Shown: piece by piece, positions 1 to 10,215 of the stretch | Layout: the number at the start of each line of letters is the position of its first letter | Position numbering within the stretch: the stretch's first letter is position 1 | Source of the DNA: Halobaculum saliterrae | GTDB lineage: Archaea; Halobacteriota; Halobacteria; Halobacteriales; Haloferacaceae | Assembly: GCF_009831625.1 (NCBI RefSeq) | Contig: NZ_WUUS01000006.1 | Span: forward strand, 124,001 to 188,000 | Direction of reading: 5' to 3' | DNA: 64,000 bases | The notes under the pieces: model-generated | What the model was told of the DNA's origin: nothing | Databases searched by the model: none | The model's input: only the letters and a program-made list of their open reading frames with translations | Made by a program: the position numbers and the translations under genes

Positions 1-129
1 GATCGCGCGCGCGTGGTCGCGGACGTTCTCGGCGGCGCGCCGGTAGGCGTTGGGCTTGTACTCGACTCCCTGCGCCTCCAGCAGGTCCGCGAACTCCTCC
101 AGCAGCCCGGCGACCTCGGCGTTTCGCAT
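1..129 (-). CDS. polX: DNA polymerase X, N-terminal fragment
   Basis: Only the first 43 codons lie in the window; the gene continues past the left edge. The peptide starts MRNAEVAGLLEEFADLLEAQ and goes on with VEYKPNAYRRAAENVR, which I recognise as the start of the helix-hairpin-helix 8-kDa domain of family X polymerases of haloarchaea. PolX enzymes fill short gaps in base excision repair, and archaeal and bacterial forms usually carry a C-terminal PHP exonuclease domain that cannot be seen here. The ATG at 129 is the only start that gives the full conserved N-terminus. Identity rests on this short stretch but the match is characteristic. Confidence 0.85.
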   Translation of the reverse strand, partial: MRNAEVAGLLEEFADLLEAQGVEYKPNAYRRAAENVRDHARAI

Positions 130-404
130 GTACGTGTGCATCCGGGTGGCCGGAACTTAGAACGAATGGCCGGAACCGCGCCCGCGACGGACGGGGTCGG
201 TCACCCTGCGAGTGCAGGGATCCGGCTTTTCGGTCCAGTCGGCATAGCGCCACCACGGACCGCCGTTCCCAGAACTCCGCACCGACCTGCTCAGTCGGCT
301 GACGAACCGCCCGACGCATCGAGCAGTAGGAACTGCATGGGGGACAGAACGATCGAGCGTACCGAGTTCCCGGACGGGTCACGGGGCGGGACCAGCAGGC
401 CACA

Positions 405-911
405 ATGAACCGACGAACTCTCATCCGGACGACCGGCATCGCCTCGGCAGGTATCGGCCTCGCGGGCTGTAGTGGCGCGCCGGACGCGGGCGCCGACACG
501 ACCGAACCAACCGACGACGTCGCCAGCGTCGCCCCCGACGTCTCCCTGACCGTCGTCCGCAACGCCTCCGAGAACCCGGAGCCCTACGAGGACCCCGCCG
601 GCACCGTGGTTCCGCAGGAGTCCGACGCGCTCGCCCTCGATGAGGTCATCTTCCAGCGGGCCGGCGAGCGGGGGATCGTGGTGTCCGGCAACCTGTCGAA
701 CACCGCCGACCGACCGTTCGTGCACGTGGCCGTCGAGGTGATCCTCTACGACGAGAACGAGACGGAGGACGGCCTCCTCGACTCGGCGACCCTGCGGACC
801 ACACACGGGCGGCTCGACGCCGGCAACTACTGGGCGTGGGCGACGACGTTCGGCGAACCCGAGTTCGAGGTCGACTACTACTCCGTCGAGGCGACCGCCA
901 GATACGACTGA
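405..911 (+). CDS. Tat-exported lipoprotein, FxLYD-like
   Basis: The product has 168 residues. It begins with a twin-arginine signal (RRTLIRTTG) and an L-A-G-C lipobox with Cys 22, so it should be exported folded and lipid-anchored outside the membrane. After an acidic Asp/Thr linker, the remaining 120 residues (VSGNLSNTADRPFVHVAVEV, then LYDENETEDGLLDSA) have the look of the FxLYD domain: a beta-sandwich with an 'unwinding then tightening' phrase about how the protein stands outside. The role of this family is unknown. The ATG sets the Tat motif right at the start, which supports it. It stands alone, divergent from polX and convergent with the DUF5788 gene. Confidence 0.8.
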   Translation: MNRRTLIRTTGIASAGIGLAGCSGAPDAGADTTEPTDDVASVAPDVSLTVVRNASENPEPYEDPAGTVVPQESDALALDEVIFQRAGERGIVVSGNLSNTADRPFVHVAVEVILYDENETEDGLLDSATLRTTHGRLDAGNYWAWATTFGEPEFEVDYYSVEATARYD

Positions 912-966
912 ACGGCCGACTCGGGCGATCGTTCGGGGCTCCTTCCCCGGAACACGACGCCGCCGG

Positions 967-1410
967 TCAGTAGCCGCCGCGCTTGCTTCCGCTGGCGTCG
1001 TCTTGCCCGAGCGCCTTCTTGAGGAAGCTCATCCAGCGCTTCCGGTCCATCGCCTCCTGCCGGCGCGCCTCGCCCTCCACGTCCGCGGCCCGGAGGGTGT
1101 CGAGGGCGTCGAGCGCGCGGTCGATCCCGATGATCGACGCCGCGACCTCCTCGCCCGTCTCGAAGTCGACGCGGTTCTCCTCGATCCGTTCGAGTCGCTC
1201 CAGCCGCTCGCGCCGGAGGTTCCGCTTCGCTCGCTCGACACGTTCGCGCTCGCCCTCCGGGATCGTGTCGCGGCGTTTGATCTCGAAGACGAACTCCTGC
1301 AGGTCGATCTCCTCGCCCTGGACCTCGATGCGGTCCGGGATGTCCGCCCCGATGGTCGCGCTCTCCTTGGTGACGCGTTCGAGGAGCTGTTTGCGCTGGT
1401 ACTCCTGCAC
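967..1410 (-). CDS. DUF5788 family protein
   Basis: A GTG start at 1410 gives 147 residues beginning VQEYQRKQLLERVTKES. The pattern IPDRIEVQGEEIDLQEFVFE, then a long Arg/Glu-rich helix (about residues 45-80) and IIGIDRALDALDTL, is that of the haloarchaeal DUF5788 family, a cytosolic helical protein of unknown function. The reading frame is open for another 107 codons upstream, but that stretch is Ser/Arg-rich, overlaps the divergent mutase promoter and is not conserved-looking, so I reject the longer form. It is divergent from the methylmalonyl-CoA mutase gene with about 150 bases between the two starts. Confidence 0.75.
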   Translation of the reverse strand: MQEYQRKQLLERVTKESATIGADIPDRIEVQGEEIDLQEFVFEIKRRDTIPEGERERVERAKRNLRRERLERLERIEENRVDFETGEEVAASIIGIDRALDALDTLRAADVEGEARRQEAMDRKRWMSFLKKALGQDDASGSKRGGY

Positions 1411-1564
1411 GGTCTGTCGTCGGGGATTGGGCCGCCGGGGTGTTTCGTGTTTCGCTCGGGGCGGATCGAGCCGTGTCGCTCGACCGCGAGGGATCGGGCC
1501 GCGCGGCCAGCAGGGATCCCCGCCACCCGAATCGTTAATGGTCCTTCCGGCAGTTGTTGCGTCC

Positions 1565-3268
<1,704 letters not shown>

Positions 3269-3373
3269 ACGGACGCGTCGGATCCCCGATGGGTGTCGCA
3301 CGGCGGCCCGCGGGCCCCGGTGAATCCCGGACTTCGGTGGACTTACTTCCATCGTCGGCGTGAAAACGGAACG

Positions 3374-3649
3374 ATGGACGGCGTTCTGTGGTACGTGCTC
3401 ACCGGAACCCGCGGCGGTGAGAACCGCGTCCGGATTCTCAAGACGGTCGACGATCGGCCGCGGAACGCCAACAGGCTCGCGGAGACGCTGGAGTTGGACT
3501 ACACGACGGTACGTCACCACCTCGACGTACTGTGTGACAACGACGTGCTGGAGAAGCAGGGCGGCGACTACGGCGCGGTGTACCTCCCGACGGACCGCGC
3601 TCGCCAGCACTGGGACACGGTCGAACGGATCATGGAGAAGGTAGAATGA
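3374..3649 (+). CDS. Winged-helix transcriptional regulator (ArsR-like)
   Basis: The product is a 91-residue DNA-binding protein. RVRILKTVDDRPRNANRLAE and then LDYTTVRHHLDVLCDNDVLE form a helix-turn-helix with a wing (GGDYGAVYLPT), the layout of small ArsR-type regulators of haloarchaea that open with MD..LWY.LTGTRGG. It starts at the ATG at 3374; an upstream in-frame extension from 3293 is Arg/Pro-rich and unlike the family. The next gene, 70 bases downstream, is a small membrane protein, and in haloarchaea the two are often neighbours, so the regulator probably works with it. No metal-binding cysteine cluster is present, so it is not an obvious metal sensor. Confidence 0.85.
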   Translation: MDGVLWYVLTGTRGGENRVRILKTVDDRPRNANRLAETLELDYTTVRHHLDVLCDNDVLEKQGGDYGAVYLPTDRARQHWDTVERIMEKVE

Positions 3650-3719
3650 CGCGACGGGGATTCGGGTCGACGGTTGGAAAGAGTATAAACGAACCAGCGC
3701 GCTACTGGAGGCTGAGTCG

Positions 3720-4022
3720 ATGAGTCTCTGGTTACAGGTGGTCTGGGTCGCCGCCGCGGTCAACATCGTCCTCCTCCTCGGGTTGAGCTACGTCTGGGGG
3801 CGAAACTACTCGCGGTTCCGCTCGAAGCACACCCTCGGGCTGGCGGCGTTCGGGGTCGTCCTCCTCGCGGAGAACGCCCTCGCGCTGTATCTCTTCTACT
3901 TCCACGCCGACCTCAGCGCCTGGATCGCCGCGCAGGCACCGATCGCCCACCTCGCGATGGGCGGCCTCCGCCTGCTCGAACTCGTCGCAATCGCGTTCCT
4001 CACGTGGGTCACCTGGGACTGA
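3720..4022 (+). CDS. Small membrane protein (DUF7521 type)
   Basis: The product has 100 residues and three predicted membrane helices: residues 5-27, 40-63 and 75-98. The loop WGRNYSRFRSKHTLGLAAFG with basic residues should face the cytoplasm. It resembles the haloarchaeal DUF7521 proteins that follow small winged-helix regulators; function is unknown. A TATA-like box (agtataaac) lies about 35 bases before the ATG, so it may be transcribed on its own in addition to the upstream regulator. The family name is from memory. Confidence 0.75.
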   Translation: MSLWLQVVWVAAAVNIVLLLGLSYVWGRNYSRFRSKHTLGLAAFGVVLLAENALALYLFYFHADLSAWIAAQAPIAHLAMGGLRLLELVAIAFLTWVTWD

Positions 4023-4153
4023 TCGGCACGGCTCCCTGCGCCAGTTCCGTCGGCCTCCGATCGCGATATTCCGACCCTTCATCGAGGTAGACGACCGCTT
4101 CTCGTCCGGCGAAAACCCCACGACGACGCGGCGAATTCGACGGAGTGAGGCAG

Positions 4154-4160
4154 TTTTATC
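4154..4160 (+). promoter_or_regulatory. TATA-like box of acs
   Basis: The stretch ttttatc lies about 29 bases before the GTG at 4183 and 35 before the ATG at 4189, the usual place for an archaeal TATA box when the transcript has little or no leader. No Shine-Dalgarno sequence precedes either start. Confidence 0.5.
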
Positions 4161-4188
4161 ACGGTCGATTGAGACGTATCGCGTGAGT

Positions 4189-6183
4189 ATGTCTGACGAA
4201 GACGTGGAACTGGAGGCCCGGCTCGAGGAACAGGAGGTGTTCGAGCCGTCCGACGCGTTCGTCGAGCAGGCGAACGTCTCGGACGCGGGCATCTACGAGG
4301 AGTTCGAGGAGGAGTGGCCGGAGTGTTGGGAGGGGGCCGCGGACCTTCTCGACTGGGAGGAGTCGTACGATCAGGTGCTCGACGACTCGAACCCGCCGTT
4401 CTACGAGTGGTTCACCGACGGCACCCTGAACGCCTCGACGAACTGCATCGACCGGCACCTCGACGAGCGCGGCGACGAGGCCGCCATCGAGTGGGTCGGC
4501 GAGCCCGTCGACGAGGACAACGTCACGCTCACCTACAGCGACCTCCACGAGAAGGTGAACGAGGCGGCCGCGGCGCTGCGGGACCTCGGCGTCGGCGAGG
4601 ACGACGTCGTGACGATGTACATGCCGATGATCCCGGAGCTGCCGATCGCGATGCTGGCGTGTGCGCGCATCGGCGCGCCCCACTCGGTCGTGTTCGCCGG
4701 CTTCTCGGCGGACGCGCTGGCGACCCGGATGAACTCGGCCGACTCCGAGTACCTCGTCACGTGTGACGGCTACTACCGCCGCGGCGACCCGCTCGACCAC
4801 CTCGACAAGGCCAACGAGGGCCTCGAGGGCGTCGAGCACGACACCGACACGGTCGTCGTCGACCGCCTCGGGCGGAACGGCGACGACTTCGGCCACGACC
4901 TCGCGGACGACCAGCACGACTGGGGCGAGCTCATGGCCGACCACGAGGGCGCCGAGGTGGAGCCGGTCGACCGCGACGCCGAGGACATGCTGTTCCTCAT
5001 GTACACCTCCGGCACCACCGGCAAGCCGAAGGGCGTGAAACACACCACCGGCGGCTACCTGTCGTGGACCGCGTGGACCTCGCAGGCGGTGCTCGACATC
5101 AAGCCCGAGGACACGTACTTCTGCTCGGCCGACATCGGCTGGATCACCGGCCACTCGTACATCGTCTACGGCCCGCTCGCGCTCGGCACGACGACGATGA
5201 TGTACGAGGGGACGCCGGACCACCCCGACCGCGACCGCCTGTGGGAGATCGTCGAGGACTACGGGGCGACGCAGCTGTACACGGCGCCCACCGCCATCCG
5301 CGCGTTCATGAAGTGGGGCGAGGAGTACCCTGATCAGCACGACCTCTCCAGTCTCCGACTGCTCGGGACGGTCGGCGAGCCGATCAACCCGCGCGCGTGG
5401 AAGTGGTACTACAAGCACATCGGGAACGAGGAGTGCCCGGTCGTCGACACGTGGTGGCAGACCGAGACCGGCGGCATGATGGTGACGACGCTGCCGGGCG
5501 TGAAGGACATGAAGCCCGGTTCCGCGGGGCCGCCGCTGCCCGGCCTCGACGTACAGATCGTCGACACGAACGGCGACGAGGTCGAGCCCGGTCGCGCGGG
5601 CTATCTCACCGTGAACAAGCCGTGGCCCGGGATGCTCCGGACCCTGTACAAGAACGACGAACGCTTCATCGAGGAGTACTGGGCCGAGTACTCCGACACC
5701 GACTCCTCGGACCCCGACGACTGGGTGTACTTCCCCGAGGACGGCGCCAAGATCGACGAGGACGGCTACATCACCGTGCTCGGCCGCGTCGACGACGTGC
5801 TCAACGTCTCGGGCCACCGGCTCGGCACGATGGAGATCGAGTCGGCGATCGTCGGCGTCGAGGGCGTCGCCGAGGCCGCCGTCGTCGGCGGCGACCACCC
5901 GGTGAAGGGCGAGGCCGTCTACGCGTACGTCATCGTCGAGGACGGCCAGGAGGAGTCCGACGAGTTCCGCGCGGAGATCGTCGAGGCCGTCGAGGACGCC
6001 ATCGGCCCGATCGCCCGCCCCGAGCAGGTGATCTTCACGCCGGAGCTCCCGAAGACGCGCTCCGGGAAGATCATGCGTCGCCTGCTGGAGGACATCGCCA
6101 ACGGCGAGGAGCTCGGCAACACCTCGACGCTGCGCAACCCCGAGATCGTCGAGGACATCCGGCAGGTCGTTCAGGGGGACTGA
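4189..6183 (+). CDS. acs: Acetate--CoA ligase (acetyl-CoA synthetase)
   Basis: The product has 664 residues, full length for Acs. It activates acetate with ATP to acetyl-AMP and then to acetyl-CoA. Motifs in order: the ATP-binding loop YTSGTTGKPKGV (about residue 272), the acetate-pocket motif VDTWWQTETGG (about 420) whose tryptophan limits the acyl chain to two carbons, the hinge region GRVDDVLNVSGHRLGT, and PKTRSGKIMRR near residue 621 whose lysine is the catalytic residue and the usual site of acetylation control. An in-frame GTG lies two codons upstream at 4183; the ATG at 4189 is preferred but both fit the TATA box. Together with the next gene and the mutase it makes an acyl-CoA neighbourhood. 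Confidence 0.95.
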   Translation: MSDEDVELEARLEEQEVFEPSDAFVEQANVSDAGIYEEFEEEWPECWEGAADLLDWEESYDQVLDDSNPPFYEWFTDGTLNASTNCIDRHLDERGDEAAIEWVGEPVDEDNVTLTYSDLHEKVNEAAAALRDLGVGEDDVVTMYMPMIPELPIAMLACARIGAPHSVVFAGFSADALATRMNSADSEYLVTCDGYYRRGDPLDHLDKANEGLEGVEHDTDTVVVDRLGRNGDDFGHDLADDQHDWGELMADHEGAEVEPVDRDAEDMLFLMYTSGTTGKPKGVKHTTGGYLSWTAWTSQAVLDIKPEDTYFCSADIGWITGHSYIVYGPLALGTTTMMYEGTPDHPDRDRLWEIVEDYGATQLYTAPTAIRAFMKWGEEYPDQHDLSSLRLLGTVGEPINPRAWKWYYKHIGNEECPVVDTWWQTETGGMMVTTLPGVKDMKPGSAGPPLPGLDVQIVDTNGDEVEPGRAGYLTVNKPWPGMLRTLYKNDERFIEEYWAEYSDTDSSDPDDWVYFPEDGAKIDEDGYITVLGRVDDVLNVSGHRLGTMEIESAIVGVEGVAEAAVVGGDHPVKGEAVYAYVIVEDGQEESDEFRAEIVEAVEDAIGPIARPEQVIFTPELPKTRSGKIMRRLLEDIANGEELGNTSTLRNPEIVEDIRQVVQGD

Positions 6184-6423
6184 CCCCTCGTACCGCACCG
6201 CCACGCCGGCTCGCCGTCGTACCGACGCGCAGTCGATCCGTGTCTTCTTTCGCCGTTCGTCCGCCAGCGACGTCGCCGCGGACCGCTCGTCACGGCGCCG
6301 ATGACGCTCGTAGCCTTCGGTTCCCCACCGTGTCTGCGATCGGTGGATCCGTGACCGAGCCCCATGGCAGGTGGTACCGTCCCCGCAACGATTATCACGA
6401 ACGTGCCTGAAATTCGCCTGTCC

Positions 6424-8034
6424 ATGGAGAAACCGCTGTTAGTGACCGACTTCCTCGACAGGGCACGCCGGAACTACGGCGATCACGAGGCGGTCCTCGG
6501 GGTCGACGGGGAGCGATTCACGTACGACGAGTTGGGCGAGCGCGCCGACGGGTTCGCGGCGGCGCTGCAGGCGCGCGGCATCGAGAAGGGCGACCGCGTG
6601 GCGGTGCTGGACCCGAACACGCACTACCACCTCGCGGCCGCCTACGGGAGCTTCCAGGCGGGCGCGGTCCACACGCCGTTGAACTATCGCCTCGTCGAGT
6701 CGGACTTCGAGTACATCCTGAACGACGCGGGCGTCGACGCCGTCTACGCCGACTACGCCTACGCGGACAAGATCGAGGGGATCCGCGACGAGGTGCCGAC
6801 GGAGACGTTCATCACGAACGACGCGGACGCCGTCGAGGGCGACTGGGAGGAGTTCGACGAGGTGATCGCGGAGTCGACGGCGTACGACCGTCCGGAGATG
6901 GCCGAGGACGAGATCATCACGATCAACTACACCTCCGGTACCACCGGCGACCCGAAGGGCGTGTGCCGGACCCACCGGACGGAGACGCTCCACGCGTACA
7001 TCATCACGATCCATCAGGAGATCGCCGACGACGACACGTACCTCTGGACGCTCCCCATGTTCCACGTGAACGGGTGGGGACACATCTACGCGGTCACCGG
7101 GATGGGCGCACGCCACGTGTGCACCCGGGGCGTCGACGCCGAGTACGTCTTCGACAAGCTCCGGACCGAGGACGTGACGTACTTCTGTGCGGCGCCAACC
7201 GTCGTCAAGATGCTCGGCGACCACCTCGATGAACACGGCGGCGAACCCGACGCCGGGCAGGACGTACGCGTCGCCACCGCGGGGGCTGCGCCGCCGGAGG
7301 CGACGATCCGCATGGCGGAAGACGAGTTCGGCTGGTACATCCAACACGTGTACGGCGCGACCGAGACGGGGCCCCTCATCACCACCAGCGACGCGCGGCG
7401 CTTCTTCGACGACGACTCCGAGGACCGGTTCGCGGTGAAGAAGACCCAGGGACTGGGCTACATCGGCACCGAGATCCGCGTCGTCGACGAGGACGGCAAC
7501 GACGTCGCCGAGGACGGCGAGACCATCGGCGAGGTCGTCGTCCGCGGCAACCAGGTGATGGACCGCTACTGGAACAAACCCGAGGTGACCGAGGAGGCGT
7601 TCACCGACCGCGTCGAGGGGTACTACCACATGGGGGACCTCGCGGTCGTCGACGAGAACGGGATGATCTCCATCCAGGACCGCAAGAAGGACATCATCAT
7701 CTCCGGCGGCGAGAACATCTCCTCGATCGAGGTCGAGGACACGCTGTTCAGCCACGACCGGGTCGACGACGTGGCGGTCATCCCCTCGCCGCACGACGAC
7801 TGGGGCGAGACGCCCAAGGCGTTCGTCGTCCCGGCCGGCGGCGACCCGAACGACCCCGGCGTCACCGCCGACGAGCTGATCCAGTACGCCCGCGACAACA
7901 TGGCCCACTACAAGGCGCCGACGCGGATCGAGTTCGTGAAGCAGCTCCCGAAGACCTCCACCGGGAAGGTCCAGAAGTACGAGCTCCGGCAGGACGAGTG
8001 GGAGGAGGAGGACCGAATGGTCGGGGAGGGATAG
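6424..8034 (+). CDS. Acyl-CoA synthetase, AMP-forming (medium/long chain type)
   Basis: The product has 536 residues and belongs to the ANL superfamily of adenylate-forming enzymes. It shows the phosphate-binding loop YTSGTTGDPKGV (about residue 168), the motif VYGATETGP (about 308) in place of the Acs WWQTE, DRKKDIIISGGENISS (the hinge, about 420) and PKTSTGKVQKYELR near the end with the catalytic lysine. The absence of the Acs tryptophan and the shorter length point to a longer or branched acyl substrate, as in the AlkK/FadD-like group. The substrate cannot be read from sequence. The ATG at 6424 (MEKPLLVTDFLDRARRNYGD) begins at the family's usual N-terminus; the 20-codon in-frame extension to 6364 crosses the promoter. 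It is not overlapping with acs, 240 bases away. Confidence 0.9.
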   Translation: MEKPLLVTDFLDRARRNYGDHEAVLGVDGERFTYDELGERADGFAAALQARGIEKGDRVAVLDPNTHYHLAAAYGSFQAGAVHTPLNYRLVESDFEYILNDAGVDAVYADYAYADKIEGIRDEVPTETFITNDADAVEGDWEEFDEVIAESTAYDRPEMAEDEIITINYTSGTTGDPKGVCRTHRTETLHAYIITIHQEIADDDTYLWTLPMFHVNGWGHIYAVTGMGARHVCTRGVDAEYVFDKLRTEDVTYFCAAPTVVKMLGDHLDEHGGEPDAGQDVRVATAGAAPPEATIRMAEDEFGWYIQHVYGATETGPLITTSDARRFFDDDSEDRFAVKKTQGLGYIGTEIRVVDEDGNDVAEDGETIGEVVVRGNQVMDRYWNKPEVTEEAFTDRVEGYYHMGDLAVVDENGMISIQDRKKDIIISGGENISSIEVEDTLFSHDRVDDVAVIPSPHDDWGETPKAFVVPAGGDPNDPGVTADELIQYARDNMAHYKAPTRIEFVKQLPKTSTGKVQKYELRQDEWEEEDRMVGEG

Positions 8035-8108
8035 GTCGCGCTCACGGCTTCGGCCGCATCGATTCCCGACCGACGGCCACCCGTTCCTCGGTTCCTCGAC
8101 GCCGACGC

Positions 8109-8252
8109 TCAGTAGCCGAGCGCCGACAGCGTCGTCCGAACCTCGTCGAGGTACCCCCCGCCGAAGTACCGGAGGTGCGTGAGCAGCGGGTACAGCCGAT
8201 AGGCCGGTTCGCGCTCCCGATACCCGTCGGCGACCCCGGTGTGCTCGCGGGT
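8109..8252 (-). pseudogene. Fructosamine kinase, C-terminal remnant
   Basis: The minus strand encodes GYREREPAYRLYPLLTHLRY followed by FGGGYLDEVRTTLSALGY and a stop. This is the typical end of fructosamine-3-kinase family proteins (the Y-x-L-Y-P-L-L-x-H-x-x-x-FGGxY pattern), which phosphorylate sugar adducts on proteins. Only about 48 codons remain of a gene that should have nearly 300; the kinase core with its catalytic loop is missing and the next gene upstream, the MinD-type ATPase, ends at 8294. No start codon or ribosome binding site serves the fragment. I read it as the leftover of a deletion. The exact upstream break lies somewhere between 8250 and 8293. Confidence 0.65.
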
Positions 8253-8293
8253 AGCCGTTCCGGTCCCAGGTCGCGACTCCGCGTCGTCGCCGG

Positions 8294-9136
8294 CTATCCG
8301 AACGGGTTCGTGAACCCGTCGTCCGCGCTCCCGTCGGAGCCGCCGTCGGCGAACGCGCCGTCGTCGTCGCCGTCGCCGAAGCGGAACCCGCCAGCGTTCG
8401 CCGTGACGGTCATCCCGAGCATGTCCGGTCGCTTGCGGAGCGCGGCCGCCACCTCGCGGTAGGCCGCGGCGGCGTCGCTGTGCGGGCGATAGGTGACGGC
8501 CGGCTGGCCCGCGTCCTGCGCCTCCGGGATGGACTCGTCGTGGGGCACGTGTCCGAGCAGCTCGGTGTCGAGGAAGCTCGCGATGCGGTCGGCCGGCGGG
8601 GAGCGTCCGGTGCCCGACTTCGTGAGGACGACGCCGCCGACGGGCGCGTCCGCGCGCTCGGCGACGGTGATCGTCTTGTCGGCGTCGCGGATGGAGGCCA
8701 CCCGCGGCGTCGACACGAGCACCGAGGCGTCCGCGCCCGACATGGGCACGACCGTCTCGCTGCTGACGCCGGCGGCCGTGTCGACGAGCACGGCGTCGTA
8801 GCGGGCCTTCAGCGCGTCCATCGCCGACGGGAAGCGATCGAGGTCGGAGTCGACGAAGCCGTCGAGGGTGACGCCGCTGGGGACGACGTCGAACCCGCCC
8901 GGCGCCGGGTAGGTGGCGTCCGTGACGCCCGCGCCGCCGGCGAGCACGTCGTGGAGGGTCCGCCCGCCGTTGACGCGGATGTCGAGGAAGTCGACGGCGT
9001 TCGCCATCGCGAGATCCGCCTCGACGACCGCGACGGCGCGACCGTCCTCCGCGAGCGCGGCCGCGAGGTTGAGGCTCGTCGTCGTCTTGCCGACGCCCCC
9101 CTTCGCGCCGACGACGGCGAGCACGCGTCCGTCCAT
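8294..9136 (-). CDS. MinD/ParA-type ATPase
   Basis: The product has 280 residues. The deviant Walker A loop AKGGVGKTTTS sits at residues 11-21, followed by VVEADLAMAN (switch I) and AVLVDTAAGVSSE (Walker B/switch II), so it is a P-loop ATPase that dimerises on ATP and positions partners on the membrane or nucleoid. Haloarchaea have several MinD homologues, some of which place archaella and pili at the poles; which one this is cannot be told. The C-terminal 40 residues are Gly/Asp-rich (FRFGDGDDDGAFADGGSDGS) and there is no clear amphipathic membrane-targeting helix. The ATG at 9136 is directly before the conserved first strand; the longer frame to 9343 is rejected. Confidence 0.85.
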   Translation of the reverse strand: MDGRVLAVVGAKGGVGKTTTSLNLAAALAEDGRAVAVVEADLAMANAVDFLDIRVNGGRTLHDVLAGGAGVTDATYPAPGGFDVVPSGVTLDGFVDSDLDRFPSAMDALKARYDAVLVDTAAGVSSETVVPMSGADASVLVSTPRVASIRDADKTITVAERADAPVGGVVLTKSGTGRSPPADRIASFLDTELLGHVPHDESIPEAQDAGQPAVTYRPHSDAAAAYREVAAALRKRPDMLGMTVTANAGGFRFGDGDDDGAFADGGSDGSADDGFTNPFG

Positions 9137-9281
9137 GTGCACCCGACGGCGCCGCCGCGACTTAACTGCGGCCCCCGAAGTATCGCACGTGAGACTGTCC
9201 GGCGGATCGCCCGCCGTCGCCCTTGCCGTCGATGCCTGCGGCCTCACCCGATACCGACCCGACCGTCCACTGCGTACGCCC

Positions 9282-10034
9282 TCACCATCCCGCGTCCCAC
9301 CGGCTGGCCTTCCGCTGGTTCCCGCACTCGCTGCACTGCACACGATCCATGGTGTCGACGTTCACTGCGAACCCGCCGCAGTTGCCGCAGACGTAGCCCA
9401 TCCGCTCGGTGCGCTCGCGGTCGGCGTACGTCGCGTAGAAGGGAGCGATCGACGCGCGGTCGGCCTCGTCGTAGGCGACGTACACCTGCTCGCCGTCGTC
9501 GGCGACGCGTGCCTCGGTGAGCACCTGCTCGCCGTCGCCGCTGGGGAAGCGGGCGAACACGCGCTCGAGGAACTCCTCGCCACCGATCTCGACGGTCCGT
9601 TCGCCGATCTCGGAGAACCCCTCGCCCTCGTAGAACTCACCCCCCGCCTCGTTGGCCGCGAGCACGCGCCCCTCGAGTCGCTCCGCGCCCAACTCCAGTA
9701 GCTCCGTCTCCGCCCGGCGAAGCAGGTCGTCTCCGATCCCCTTCCCGCGGTGGTCCGGGTGGACGTGGAGCCAGTCCAACTCTCCGACCGGCTCGCGGCG
9801 CTTGACGAGTTGACTCTGTGCGAACCCGACGACGCCGCCGTCCTCGACGGCGACAACGAACACCGCGCCCTCGTCGGTGAGCGAGTCGGCGAGCGCCTCG
9901 GCGTCGTACCACGACTCGACGGCGTCGTCGATGAGATCCGCCGAGAGCGCGTGGCCGTAGGAGGCCGACAGCGACGCGCGTGCGGTCTCGCGGATGTCGT
10001 CAACGTCCTCGGTCGTCGCGTCTCTGAGATCCAT
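9282..10034 (-). CDS. GNAT acetyltransferase with C-terminal zinc ribbon
   Basis: The product has 250 residues. Residues 1-160 form a GNAT fold: motif A is HVHPDHRGKGIGDDLLRRAE (about residues 90-109), which binds acetyl-CoA, and ANEAGGEFYEGEGF is motif B. The last 37 residues carry two C-x-x-C knuckles (C216/C219 and C234/C237), a zinc ribbon, just before the C-terminus. The substrate is unknown. The fusion of an acetyltransferase with a zinc ribbon is a haloarchaeal arrangement and the ribbon could bind nucleic acid or a protein. The ATG at 10034 (MDLRDATTED) matches the usual GNAT start; the next upstream in-frame codon is 24 bases away. Confidence 0.85.
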   Translation of the reverse strand: MDLRDATTEDVDDIRETARASLSASYGHALSADLIDDAVESWYDAEALADSLTDEGAVFVVAVEDGGVVGFAQSQLVKRREPVGELDWLHVHPDHRGKGIGDDLLRRAETELLELGAERLEGRVLAANEAGGEFYEGEGFSEIGERTVEIGGEEFLERVFARFPSGDGEQVLTEARVADDGEQVYVAYDEADRASIAPFYATYADRERTERMGYVCGNCGGFAVNVDTMDRVQCSECGNQRKASRWDAGW

Positions 10035-10215
10035 GTGGATAGGTAGCACGGGTGGCACTTAATCACGCGGGCGCTTACTCGCCCGTCGACCCGGTATGCT
10101 CGGCGTACCACCCGCGGGAGGCGGGGTCCCTCGCCGTCGCGAGCCGCGGCCCCCGTGATCGGTACGAACCGCCGCCTCCCGTGGTACTAACATGCACGAT
10201 GTGGATCCGTGGAGT

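Noticed and set aside
4159-6204. Minus-strand open frame of 681 codons
   Set aside because: Antisense to acs, no domain, and the codon pattern mirrors the real gene.
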